DNA of 64,000 bases from Hordeum vulgare subsp. vulgare (lineage: Eukaryota; Streptophyta; Magnoliopsida; Poales; Poaceae), in NCBI RefSeq assembly GCF_904849725.1, contig NC_058523.1, positions 204,193,689 to 204,257,688 of the forward strand, given 5' to 3'. The position numbers were made by a program, and so were the translations under genes. Below the pieces are notes generated by a model that was not told the DNA's origin, did no database searches, and saw only the letters and a program-made list of their open reading frames with translations. Each line of letters opens with the position of its first letter. Position 1 is the first letter of the stretch. Shown here piece by piece: positions 42,908 to 53,722 of the stretch.

Positions 42908-44549
42908 TGATGTCAACTATACTAATGCACAAAAGTCCTTCCAGTGGCGCCAGAAATAAGTGTGTCGGCGGCACCAGGAATCCTTCAGCTGCGGCTACGC
43001 CTTAAGGGACTTCCTAGGCAAGTATGCAAAGGATTTCCCCCGTGGCCTTGGAGCCTTGCGTTGGTGTTCCCTTGAAGCGGAAAGGGCGATGTAGCACAGC
43101 GACGGTAAGTATTTCCCTCAGTTTGAGAACCAAGGTATCAATCCGGTGGAGGAGTATCACAAGATCCTGCACAAACACAAAAGCTTGCTCCCAACGCTAT
43201 GAAGGGGTTGTCAATCCCTTATAGATTGTTTGCCAAGTGAGAACTGAAAGCAACAAAGTAACAAAGCAAAGTAAAAGCGGAGGTGTAAACGATTGATGTG
43301 AATAGACCCGGGGGCCATAGTGTTCACTAGAGGCTTCTCTCATGACAGCAAGTATTACGGTGGGTGAACGACTTACTGTCGAGCAATTGATCGAATCGTG
43401 CAAAGTCATGACGATATCTAACGCAATGCTCATACCTATAGGCATCACGTCCAAGACAAGTAGACCGATACTTTCTCCATCTACTACTATTACTCCACAC
43501 ATCGACCGCTATCCAGCATGCATTTAGTGTATTAAGTTCATAACAAACAGAGTAATGCCTTAAGCAAGATGACATGATGTAAAGGGATAAATTCATACAA
43601 TATGATATAAACCCCATCTTTTTACCCTTGATGGCTACAACATGATGCGTGCCTTGCTACCCCTTCTGTCACTAGGTGAGGACACCGCATGGTATGAACC
43701 CAAAACCAAGCACTTCTCCCATTGCAATAATTATAGATCAAGTTGGCCAAACGAAACCCATAACTCGAACAAAATTACAAGGATACAAAACCATGCATAT
43801 AAGAAATCAGAGGAGACTCAAATAATATTCATTGATAATCTGATCACAAATCCACAATTCATCGGATCTCAACAAACACACCGCAAAAGAAAGTTACATC
43901 GGATAGATCTCCATGAAGATGATGGAGAACTTTGTATTGAACATCCAAGAGAGAGAAGAAGCCATCTAGCTACTAGCTATGGACCCGAAGGTCTATGGTG
44001 AACTACTCACGCATCATCGGAGAGGCAATGGTGTTGATGAAGAAGCCCTCTGTGTCCGAATCCCCTCGAGCAGGGCACCAGAACGGTCCCCGGATAGGAT
44101 CTCACGGAAACAGAAGCTTGCGGTGGCGGAAAAGTATTTTCGTGGCTCTCTCCGTTGGTTTGGTGATTTTAGGGAATTAATAGAAGAAAGAGGTAGGGCA
44201 AAGGAGGCATGGGGGGGCACGAGCCTGCTAGGCGCGCCACCCCTAGGGCGCACCTAGGGGGCTTGTGGCCTCCTCCATGGCCCTCTGCCTTGGTTCTCCA
44301 GTCTTCTAGAACCCTTCTGTTATGGAAAAAATCATCCCGAAGGTTTTATTCCGTTTGGACTTTGTTTAATATTCTTATCTGAAAAAGGTCAAAAACACGG
44401 AAAAAACAGAAACTAGCACTGGGCACTGAGTTAATAGGTTAGTCCCAAAAATGATATAAAATAACATATAAATGCATATAAAACATCCCAAGTTGACAAT
44501 ATAATAGCATGGAACAATCAAAAATTATAGATACGTTGGAGACGTATCA
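42908..44549 (-). repeat. LTR 2, a chimera of LTR 1-type and LTR 3-type sequence
   Basis: The left ~400 bp share with LTR1 the 165-bp extension and details such as GATGTAGCACAGCGACGG and GAGAACTGAAAGCAACAAAG. From about 43305 onward it follows LTR3 instead (CAAGTATTACGGTGGGTGAA, GTCACTAGGTGAGGACACCG, TTAATATTCTTATCTGAAAA). It borders a primer site on the left and a polypurine tract on the right, so it serves as 5' LTR of internal 1 and 3' LTR of internal 2. Confidence 0.88.
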
Positions 44550-47458
44550 AGCATCCCCAAGCTTAACTCCTGCTCGTCCTCGAGTAGGGAAGTGATATAG
44601 ACCGAATTTTTGATGTGGAATGCTACCTAACATATTTGTTCTTCGTAACTTCTTTATTGTGGCATGAATGTTCAGATCCACAAGATTCAAAACAATAGTT
44701 TAATATTGACATGAAAACAATATTACTTCAAGCATACTAGTAAAGTAATCATGAACTTTTGAAATAACAAGGCCAAAGAAAATTATCCCTACAAAATCAT
44801 ATAGTCTAGCTATGCTCCATCATCCCCACACAACAAATTTAAATCATGCACAACCCCGGTATTGGCCAAGTAATTGTTTTCGCACTCTTACTTTCCCAAA
44901 CTTTTTCAACTCTCATGCAATACATGAGCATGAGCCATGGATATAGCACTGTAGGTGGAATAGAGTGTGGTGGAGGTTGTGAGGCAAAAAGGAGGAGATG
45001 GTCACATCGACTCGGCGTATCAACGGGCTATGGAGATGCCCATCAATAGATATCAATGTGAATGAGTAGGGATTGCCATGCAACGGATGCACTAGAGCTA
45101 TAAGTGTATGAAAGCTCAAATATAAAAACTAGTGGGTGTGCACCCAACTTGCTTGCTCACGATGACCTAGGGCAATTTTGAGGAAGCCCGTCATTGGTAT
45201 ATACAAGCCAAGTTATATAATGAAAATTCCCACTAGTATATGAAAGTGACAAAACAAGAGACTATCTATCATGAAGAACATGGTGCTATTTTGAAGCACA
45301 AGTGTGGAAAAAGATAGTAGCATTGTCCCTTCTCTCTTTTTCTCTCTTTTTTTTGTTTGGGCTCTTTGTCCTCTCTTTTTTCATTTCATTATTTTTTTTC
45401 ATTTTTTTTGGTGGGCATCTTTGGCCTCTTTTTTTTATTTCCTCACATGTGACACTTCTCTAATAATGATGATCATCACACTTTTATTTACTTACAACTC
45501 GATACTTAGAACAATAATGACTATAGATGAAATGCCTCCAGCAGTGTACCGGCATGTGCAACGATCTAGCTTAGCGTATGACGTTGAAACATCTCGCTAG
45601 CTATCTTATGATCATGCAATGGCAATATGAAAGTGATGGCACATGTCATGAGACGGAACGGTGGAAGTTGCATGGCAATATATCTGGGAATGGCTATGAA
45701 AATGCCATAATTGGTAGGTATGGTGGCTGTTTTGAGGAAGATATATGGTGGTTTTGTGCACCGGCGAAAGTTGCGCGCACTAGAGAGGCTAGCAGTGGTG
45801 GAAGGGTGAGAGTGCATCTAGACCATGGACTCACATTAGTCATGAAGAACTCATATACTTATTACGAAAGTTTTATTAGTAATCGAAACAAAGTGCTAAA
45901 CGCTTACTCCTAGGGGAAGGGTTGGTAGGAGTTAACCATCGCGCGATCCCGACCGCCACATAAAGGATGACAATCAATAAATCAATTATGCTCCGAATTC
46001 CTAACATAGCGGTTCACCATACGTGCATGCTATAGGAATCACTAACCTCAACACAAGTATTTCTAGATTCACAACACCCTACTATTATAACTCTAATATT
46101 ACCATATCCATATCTCAAAACTAATTGTGAGGAATTAAACTTCTCTTACTAATCAATGCACTTGAATATGAAAGTTTTATTATATCCTCTTCGGATGCCT
46201 GTCATATTTAGGACTAATTTCATAACACACGCCAATTACCAAGTTACTTAGAGAGAGCGCTCTCAAAATGATATAAGTGAAGATCGAGAGTTTTTATTTC
46301 TACAAAATATGACACCGCTGTGCTCTACAAAGATTTAAGTGAAGCACTAGAGCAAAATTATCTAGCTCAAAATATATATATGAAGCTCATAGGAGAAAAA
46401 TTATCTAGATCAAAAGATATAAGTGAAGCACATGAGAGCAAAATTATCTAGCTCAAAAAATATAAGTGAAGCACATGCGAGCTAAGTTGCCCAACTCAAA
46501 AGATATAAGTGAAGCTCATTGAGTATTCTAACAAATTCACGATGAGTGCATGTCCCTCTCAAAAGGTGTGCAGCAAGGATGATTGTGATAATACAAAAAG
46601 CAAAGACTCCTATAATACACGACGCTCCAAGCAAAACACATATCATGTGATAAATAAAAATATAGCTCCAAGTAACGTTACCGATGGATTGAAGACGAAA
46701 GAGGGAATGCCTTCCCTGGACATCCCCAAGCTTAGGCTTTTTGGTGTCCTTGAATTTGGATCGGGATGACTTGGGCATCCCCAAGCTTAGGCTCTTTCCA
46801 CTCTTTATTCCATTGTACATAAGAACATCACCCAAAACTTGAAAACTTCACAACACGAAACTTAAACAGAAACTCGTGATATCATTAGCATAAGAAAACA
46901 AACCACCAACTTTTTAGGTACTGTAGTAAACTTAATTTCCATTTAGATTTATGTTATATTACTGAATTATCACTTCTCCATGGCTCGTACCCCCCCACCC
47001 CGATACTAACCATAGTTTCATCAAAATAAGCAATCAACACAACAAAAACAGAATCTGTCAAAAAAAGAACAGTCTGTAGGAATCTATATATTTTGTATAC
47101 GTCTGCTATCCCAAAAATACTGAAAACAATTATTACAATTACGGAAATTTGCATATCAATCAGAAGCAAAAAGAATCAACTCAAAATCTCTTTTTGGATA
47201 GGAATTAAAAATAATTTCGTGAGCACAAAGTTTCTGTCTTTTTTCAGCATGATTAAACAACTATCACCAAAACTAATCATAAAGGTTCTACTTGGCACAA
47301 ACACTAATTAAAACATAAAAACACAATTATAACAGAATCATAATGGTGCGGACTTAATAAAACAGAAAGTAAAAAAAGCAAAAATAAATTTATTCATTGG
47401 GTTCCCTCCCAACAAGCGTTATCGTTTAACGCCCTTAGCTAGGCGTAAGGCAATAGAA
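44550..47458 (-). other. Internal domain 2, polypurine tract and 3' non-coding part
   Basis: Polypurine tract GCATCCCCAAGCTTA at 44550-44564. The rest has no gene. Internal tract copies lie at 46731-46745 and 46785-46799. The position equivalent to the CACTA 2 target is uninterrupted near 45829. Confidence 0.78.
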
Positions 47459-49534
47459 TCAAGTATTGTCATCTTTAGTGCTCAACCCATAAGTAGCTTT
47501 CATAATGGATTCATAAGGCAATTTTATTTTCTTTCTAGGAAAGTTTTCCATGCCCTTCTTTAATGGAAATTGAAATTTAATATTCCCTTCCTTCATATCA
47601 ATAACATCACTAATAGTCCTAAGGAAAGGTCTACCAAGAATAATGGGACATGTCTGATTGCAATCAATATCAAGCACAATGAAATCTACGGGCACATAGT
47701 TCCTATTTGCAATAATAAGAACATCATTGATCCTTCCCATAGGTTTCTTAATAGTAGAATCCGCAAGATGTAAATTAAGAGAGCACTCATCAATCTCATT
47801 GAAACCTAGAACATCACATAAAGATTTTGGAATTGTGGAAACACTAGCACCCAAATCACACAAAGAATGGCATTCATAATTTTTAATCTTAATTTTTATA
47901 GTAGGTTCCCATTCATCATGAAGTTTTCTAGGAATAAATATTTCCAACTCAAGTTTCTCTTCAAGGGATTTCATCATAGCATCAACGATATGTTTGGTAA
48001 AAGCCTTATTTTGGCTATAAGCATGTGGAGAGTTTAGCATGGATTGCATCAAGGAAAAACATTCAATAAAATAGAAACAATCATAATTAAACTCCTTGAA
48101 ATCCAAAGTGGTAATTTCATCACTATTCAAAGTTTTGATATCCTCTACTCCACTTTTAGTATTTTTAGCATCAAGATACATAGACTCCGAATCATTGGGG
48201 CATTTCTCAACCAAAGTGGATTCACATCCAGCCCCATCATCATTAAGATTGACATTATAAAACAAGGATTCAGTAGGAGTCACACCAAGCACTTTAAGAT
48301 CTTCGTGATTCTCATCACGAGAACACGCCTTTTTAAGCCATTCATGTCTAGCACGAATTTGGGCGGTTCTTCATTTACTCTCATTCATGGACACACGCAT
48401 AGCTTTCAAAGTTTCATCCATATTAATATTGGGAGGAACACATCTTAATTTCAAAGCATCAATATCAAGAGACATTCTATCAACTGTCCTAGCCAAGTCA
48501 TCAATTTTAAGCAGTTTTTCTTCTATGGAAGCATTGAAAATCTTTTGCGAATTAATAAACTCTTTAATATTACTCTCAAGATGAGAGGGTATTTTATTAT
48601 AATTTCCATGAGCATTGTTGTAGGAATTGCCAAAATTATTAGAGGGATTACTAGGAAAAGGCTTAAGATTAAAGTTACCTCTATAAGCATTGTTGTTACC
48701 AAAATTATTCCTACCAACAAAATTAACATCCAAATTTTCAATGCTATTCTCAATCAAGGAAAATCAAGGCAAATCATTTGGATCTAGAGGAGAACTTTTA
48801 CTACCAAACAACTTCATTAACTCATCCACCTTAACACTCAAAGAGTTAATTTCTTCTATAGCATGCATTTTTTTACTAGTAGGTGACCTTTCAGTGTGCC
48901 ATTGAGAATAATTTGTCATGATATTATCTAGGAGTTCTGTAGCTTCTCCTAGTGTGATTTCCATAAAAGTTCTACCAGAGGCGGAATCCAAGATATTTCT
49001 AGAAGCAAAATTCAAACCAACATAGAAATTTTGTATAATCATGCAAAGACTTAGGCCATGAGCGGGACAATTTCCAATCATCAATTTCATTCTCTCCCAA
49101 GATTGTGCAACATGTTCATGATTTAGTTGCTTAAAATTCATGATATCATTACGGAGAGAGATAATCTTAGCAGGTGGAAAATACTTGGAAATAAAGGCAT
49201 CTTCACACTTGTTCCATGAAACAATACTATATTTGGGTAAAGATGAAAACCAAGTTTTTGCTCGTTCTCGTAATGAGAACGGAAATAGCTTCAATTTAAT
49301 CATATAATTATCCACATCTTTCTTCTTTTGCATATCGCATAACTCAATAAAGGTATTAAGATGGGATGCGGCATCTTCATTAGGAAGGCCGGAAAATTGC
49401 TCTTTCATAATAAGATTCAACAAGGCAGCATTAATTTCATATGAATCCGCACTAGTGGCGGGAGCAATTGGAGTACTAATGAAATCATTGTTATTAGTAT
49501 TAGAGAAGTCACACAATTTAGTGTTTTCAGACAT
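47459..49534 (-). pseudogene. Athila gag-protease, pol deleted
   Basis: One frame runs 49534 to 47459, broken only by a TGA at 48764 and a TAA at 48371. Gag (from MSENTKLCDFSNTN) has the core QFSGLPNEDAASHLNTFIEL, KLKLFPFSLRERAKTWFSSL and SWNKCEDAFISKYFP. An Asn-rich linker follows (about 48580-48720), then a coiled-coil-like stretch. The protease has SLCDLGASVSTIPKSL (Asp in DLGAS, about 47845) and TCPIILGRPFLRTI. The frame ends KDDNT at 47459, where the 3' non-coding part begins, so RT, RNase H and integrase are absent. Such a gag-pro-only element could supply particles but not copy itself. Confidence 0.82.
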
Positions 49535-49755
49535 GGTGACCTAGCAAGCACACAAGCACACAAGCAAACAGAAAGCAAGCGAAAGAAAGGGCGAATGAAA
49601 AGGCAAATATTTTTGTAAATTTTGTTTTAGAAGTGGGGGAGAGGAAAACGAGAGGCAAATGACAAATAATGTAAATGCAAGAAATGAGTTTGCGATAGGT
49701 ACTTGGTAGATATGCTTCACTTGAATACTCCCCGGCAACGGCGCCAGAAATTCTT
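49535..49755 (-). other. Leader and primer-binding site of internal domain 2
   Basis: The primer site is at 49730-49747 (minus strand TGGCGCCGTTGCCGGGGAG), tRNA-Asp type. The leader to the gag ATG is about 195 bp. Confidence 0.8.
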
Positions 49756-51322
49756 CCTACTACTTCTTGAGCTTGCGTTGGTTTTTCCCTTGAAGAGGAA
49801 AGGGTGATGCAGCAAAGTAGAGATAAGTATTTCCCTCAGTTTGAGAACCAAGGTATCAATCTAGTAGGAGTATCAAGATGAGGCACCAAGGCAACTGCGC
49901 AAAAACAAACAAACTTGCACCCAACACGATAAAGGGGTTGTCAATCCCTTTACGATTACTTGCAAGGTGAGATCTGATAGTGATAATAGGTAAATATAAA
50001 TAAATAAATAAAAGTGCAGCAAGGTATTTTTGGTATTTTTGTATGTAGATCTGAATATATAATGTGTAAAATAGACCCGGGGGGCATACTGTTCACTAGA
50101 GGCTTCTCTCATGATACCAAGTATTACGGTGGGTGAACGAATTACTGTCGAGCAATTGATAGAATCGCGCAAAGTCATGATGATATCTAAGGCAATGATC
50201 ATACATATATGCATCACGTCTGAGATAATTAGACCGATACTTTCTGCATCTACTACTATTACTCCACACATCGACCGCTATCCAACATTTATCTAGTGTA
50301 TTAAGTTCATAACAAATAGAGTAACGCCTTAAGCAAGATGACATGATGTAGGGGGATAAATTCATGCAATATGATATTACCCCCATATTTTTGCCCTTGA
50401 TGGCAACAACACGATGCGTGCCTCGCTACCCCTTCTGTCACTAGGTGAGGACACCGCACGGTATGAACCCAAAACCAAGCACTTCTCCCATTGCAAGAAT
50501 TATAGATCAAGTTGGCCAAACGAAACCCATAACTCAAAGAGAATTACAAGGATACGAATTCATGCATATAAGAAATCAGAGGAGACTCAAATAATATTCA
50601 TAGATAATCTGATCATAAATCCACAATTCATCGGATCTCGACAAACACACCGCAAAAGAAAGTTACATCGTATAGATCTCCATGAAGATCATGGAGAACT
50701 TTGTATTGAAGATCCAAGAGAGAGAAGAAGCCATCTAGCTACTAGCTATGGACCCGAAGGTCTATGGTGAACTGCTCACGCATCATCGGAGAGGCAATGG
50801 TGTTGATGAAGAAGCCCTCCTTGTCCGAATCCCCCTGCACCAGGGCACCAGAACGGTCCCCAAATGGGATCTCGCGGAAACAGAAGCTTGCGGCGGCGGA
50901 AAAGTATTTTCGTGGCACTCCCCGTTGGTTTGGGGATTTTAGAGAATTTATAGGCGAAAGAGGTAGGGAAAAGGAGGCACGGGGCCCATGAGCCTGCTAG
51001 GCTCGTCCCCGCCCCCTCGGGCGCGCCTAGGGGGCCTGTGGCCTCATCCGTGGCCATCTGCCTTGGTTCTCAAGTCTTCTGGATCCCTTGTGTTATGGAA
51101 AAAATCATGCCGAAGGTTTTATTCCGTTTGGACTCCGTTTAATATTCTTATCTAAAAAAGGTCAAAAACACGGAAAAAATAGAAACTGGCACTGGGCACT
51201 GAGTTAATAGGTTAGTCCCAAAAATGATATAAAATAGCATATAAATGCATATAAAACATCCCAAGTTGATAATATAATAGCATGGAACAATGAAAAATTA
51301 TAGATACGTTGGGGTCGTATCA
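49756..51322 (-). repeat. LTR 3 (outer, 5') of the composite block
   Basis: Ends GGGGTCGTATCA at 51322. The inner boundary is approximate because the expected TG is not clear near TACTACTTCTTGAG. It lacks the 165-bp extension of LTR1 and LTR2, and has an extra A/T-rich stretch at 49975-50070. Confidence 0.85.
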
Positions 51323-51527
51323 TGCGTCGCCCCGCAGGTCGGGAGCGCCTCAATGTCGAGAGGCGCCTTGTGAAGCTATGTCGAGTCATCGGCAATGAAG
51401 GTGAGCGTGCCGAGACAGATCTCGCATCCCAAGAACAAATCACCGTCGGAAGACACGACGAAGAAGAAAATCGGAAACTTGCCGAAAGTCGCTTAGACGC
51501 GTGCCCCATGGTGGGCGCCAACTATCG
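51323..51527 (-). other. Leader and primer-binding site of the Tat element
   Basis: The primer site TGGCGCCCACCATGGGGC (minus strand) is at 51503-51520, seven bases from the LTR. 51323-51502 is leader; on the plus strand it stays open and reads GRERLNVERRLVKLCRVIGN, protein-like, but I cannot tell whether it is translated or on which strand. Confidence 0.65.
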
Positions 51528-52050
51528 TGGGAACAAGCCTAACAATAGAGGTGAGTGGTACATAAGGAGAGGGCAGAGTCCTAGCTACGACCAGTTTGTA
51601 CACACGATGTATGAGTTCAGGCCCCTGTCGTGGAGGTAACAGCCCTACATCTTAGTGCTTTGGAGCTCTTGTCATGTGGAATGTGTGTGTTACAGGGGGT
51701 ACAAACCCTTGTGCTAGAGGGGATGGGTAGCTTATATAGAGTGCTCTACCCCTCATCAAGGCCACACAACCAAGGGTTCTATTAATAGAGATAAAGGCGT
51801 ACATTACTGATAACGTACGTAATAAATGTTACTTATGACGACCAGTCGAATGCCCGCTTGTTGGCCTCCAGGGAGTGGCTTCTGATCTTCTACGGTCGAC
51901 TGGATTCTAGTTCTTCCGAGTGAAAGTCTTCCGTCGAGTGGATGGAGAAAGTTTTTGAGTGGATGAAATCTTTAAGTCCTTAATGTCGTGTCCTTGGGTA
52001 GGACATATAGGTCAGGCATATGACCCTACCCTAGGTACATATCCCCATCA
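51528..52050 (-). repeat. 5' LTR of the Tat element
   Basis: The minus strand starts TGATGGGGATATGTACCTAG at 52050 and ends TTGTTCCCA at 51528. A TATA box (minus strand CTCTATATAAGC) lies at 51731-51742, about 310 bp from the LTR start. The outer flank is GCCGG (52051-52055); its partner should be at the far end, left of the window. Confidence 0.8.
51731..51742 (-). promoter_or_regulatory. TATA box of the Tat 5' LTR
   Basis: CTATATAAGCTACCC on the minus strand, properly placed to drive gag-pol leftward. Confidence 0.65.
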
Positions 52051-53301
52051 GCCGGTTGCCACCTCATAATTTGAGATGGTGTTCATAAGTCCACTACAAG
52101 CTTATTCTTTTCGTTGTTTATTTTCCAACAAGTCCGTTCAATCCTTATTTGTAAGGTTGTTCTTTTCAAATTCAATTGTGGTAGAAGTTGTCATTTTCTT
52201 ATCCATTCTTTCTTCCCAATTTCTAGTTTCTATTCTTTTGTTTAGGAGGCGTTGTGATGTTGCTCCCTTTTATCCATTATTTAGTTTTAGCAAGATCATG
52301 TTCTTTTCTTGCTTATCCATTTAACCAGAGTGTTGTGTTATATTTTCAAGATCTGTCCATCTTATCAAATTTTCCCTCTTTTCCTACCGAAGTGCTGCCA
52401 AAATTTCTTTTGAATTCTTGTTTGTTTCTCATGTCATTCTTCACCTCTTTGCAACCTCCAAGTTTTGTTGGTTTCACTCGATTGTCAAAGAAGGAACTAA
52501 GTTTTACCTCTTCTTTTCCTGTTCCCCTTTTTCATTCTTAGATCTCGGGTTGAGATCTCTTGTTAGTGTAGGAGAGTTGCAACAAACCGGAACCGACGCT
52601 AGAGTAGATTCCCCTTTTATTTCGTTGCCACCGTGTGATTGATTTGGTTGTGGCATTCATCATCGCATCGTCCGCATTGCATTGGCTCTCCGTTGCCGTC
52701 AATTGTTTTTCAAAACTTGCATCCGTTATTAGTTGTCGGTTCTCTCCGTGTTGTCGTTGACCATTTCGAGACCAACCACACACACACGTGCTCGTGGCAT
52801 CGTTTTAATTCTTGTTTTTCAAAGTATGTATAAAAATTTCTCGAATTGGGCTGAAACTTGGCGTGCGGTCTTATTATCGTGTAGGTAGATCGCCTGCCAA
52901 ATTTTGTCGCAATCGGAGGTCGTTTGATGTCCGAATGGTCAACCGTAGTGGCACCATCATTGGTTTATTTATCGGACATTTTTTGGTGTTTCAAAAACAT
53001 GTCACATGCCTCACAACTTCCCTCTATTCCCCACCTAGCCTCTCTAACACATCCCATCGGCCCACCTAAGCCAACCCTAAGCCCCTTCGCGTCCAAAGCC
53101 GTCCGATCGACATCGTACGGTCCAAAAACGGAGCAAAACTCAAACCCAAGACACCTTGCCTATTTAAGCACACCCCTGTCCAAAATGGAAGCCCCTACCT
53201 CCTCAAATTCCATGCCACACCCCATACCCGCTGCCACTTGGCGAGCCATGACCAACCGCACCATCGCGCATTGCTACTTCTCAAACAACAACACGAGAAA
53301 T
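52051..53301 (+). repeat. Older LTR-like sequence, family not assigned
   Basis: Target of the Tat insertion at its left edge. It has the look of a U3 region: long non-coding sequence ending in a TATA-like TATTTAAG at 53161. Phrases such as TTCTCGAATTGGGCTGAAAC and GTAGATCGCCTGCCAAATTT remind me of another Triticeae Gypsy LTR family, but I cannot name it. No gene is seen; both ends are cut by other elements. Confidence 0.45.
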
Positions 53302-53722
53302 TGACACGTTGACGGAGACTTGCTTGCGTCGGTTTTTCCCTTGAAGAGGAAAGGGTGATGCAGCACAGGAGCAGTAAGTATTTCCCTCAGTTTGAGAACC
53401 AAGGTATCAATCCAGTAGGAGAATCTCGTCAAGTCCAGAGTACCTGCGCAAACACAAACGAGCTTGCACCCAACACTGTAAAGGTGTTGTCAATCCCATC
53501 AAGATTGATTGCAAAGTGAGATCTGAAGGCGGAAAGTGCAACGAAGTAAAAGAGTAAGGCTGAAAATATGGTGTGGAGTAGACCCGGGGGCCATAGTGTT
53601 CACTAGAGGCTTCTCTCAAAATAGAAAATATTACGGTGGGTGAACAAATTACTGTCGAGCAATTGATAGAACCGCGCAAAGTCATGACGATATCTAAGGC
53701 AATGATCATACATATAGGCATC
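53302..53722 (-). repeat. Fragment of an Athila-type LTR, interrupted at 53722
   Basis: Matches the 3'-end half of LTR3 (GGTTTTTCCCTTGAAGAGGA, CAGTTTGAGAACCAAGGTAT). No primer site precedes it, so 53302 or 53310 is an outer end. The next element inserted into ATAGGCATC/ACGTCC, leaving GCATC at 53718-53722; the rest of this LTR should follow beyond the window. Confidence 0.8.

Larger units (their letters stand above)
30872..51322 (-). mobile_element. Composite Athila-clade block: LTR1-internal1-LTR2-internal2-LTR3
   Basis: Three LTRs (30872-32499, 42908-44549, 49756-51322) alternate with two internal domains, all minus strand, each internal domain with its own polypurine tract and tRNA-Asp primer site. 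Outer flanks differ (GTAAC at 30867-30871, TGCGT at 51323-51327), so it is not one insertion. The left part of LTR2 follows LTR1 and its right part follows LTR3. The simplest reading is two neighbouring insertions in the Tat gag/leader that recombined through their LTRs, deleting the sequence between. Internal 1 also holds CACTA 2. Confidence 0.85.
257..52050 (-). mobile_element. Tat/Retand-type Ty3-Gypsy retrotransposon, split by nested insertions
   Basis: Host of most of the nest. Pieces: 257-1510, 8622-12450, 25818-30871 and 51323-52050, all minus strand for gag-pol. Tat-clade traits: a second, cellular-type RNase H domain between RT and integrase, a tRNA primer site beginning TGGCGCCCACC, a long 3' region with tandem repeats, and an antisense extra gene of the Transposase_28 type (Pfam PF04195). 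The 5' LTR is at 51528-52050; the 3' LTR lies beyond the left edge. Two of the interruptions are precise, with TSDs TCAAT and CCATG, so the joins 1510/8622 and 12450/25818 restore continuous element sequence. Coding is disrupted by several stops and frame changes. Clade assignment is from family knowledge; the family name is not settled. Confidence 0.8.

Noticed and set aside
42675..42974. Upstream 100-codon extension of the ORF at 41928-42674
   Set aside because: It would start in the LTR and read across the primer-binding site; hydrophobic Phe/Pro-rich sequence here mirrors a purine-rich leader.
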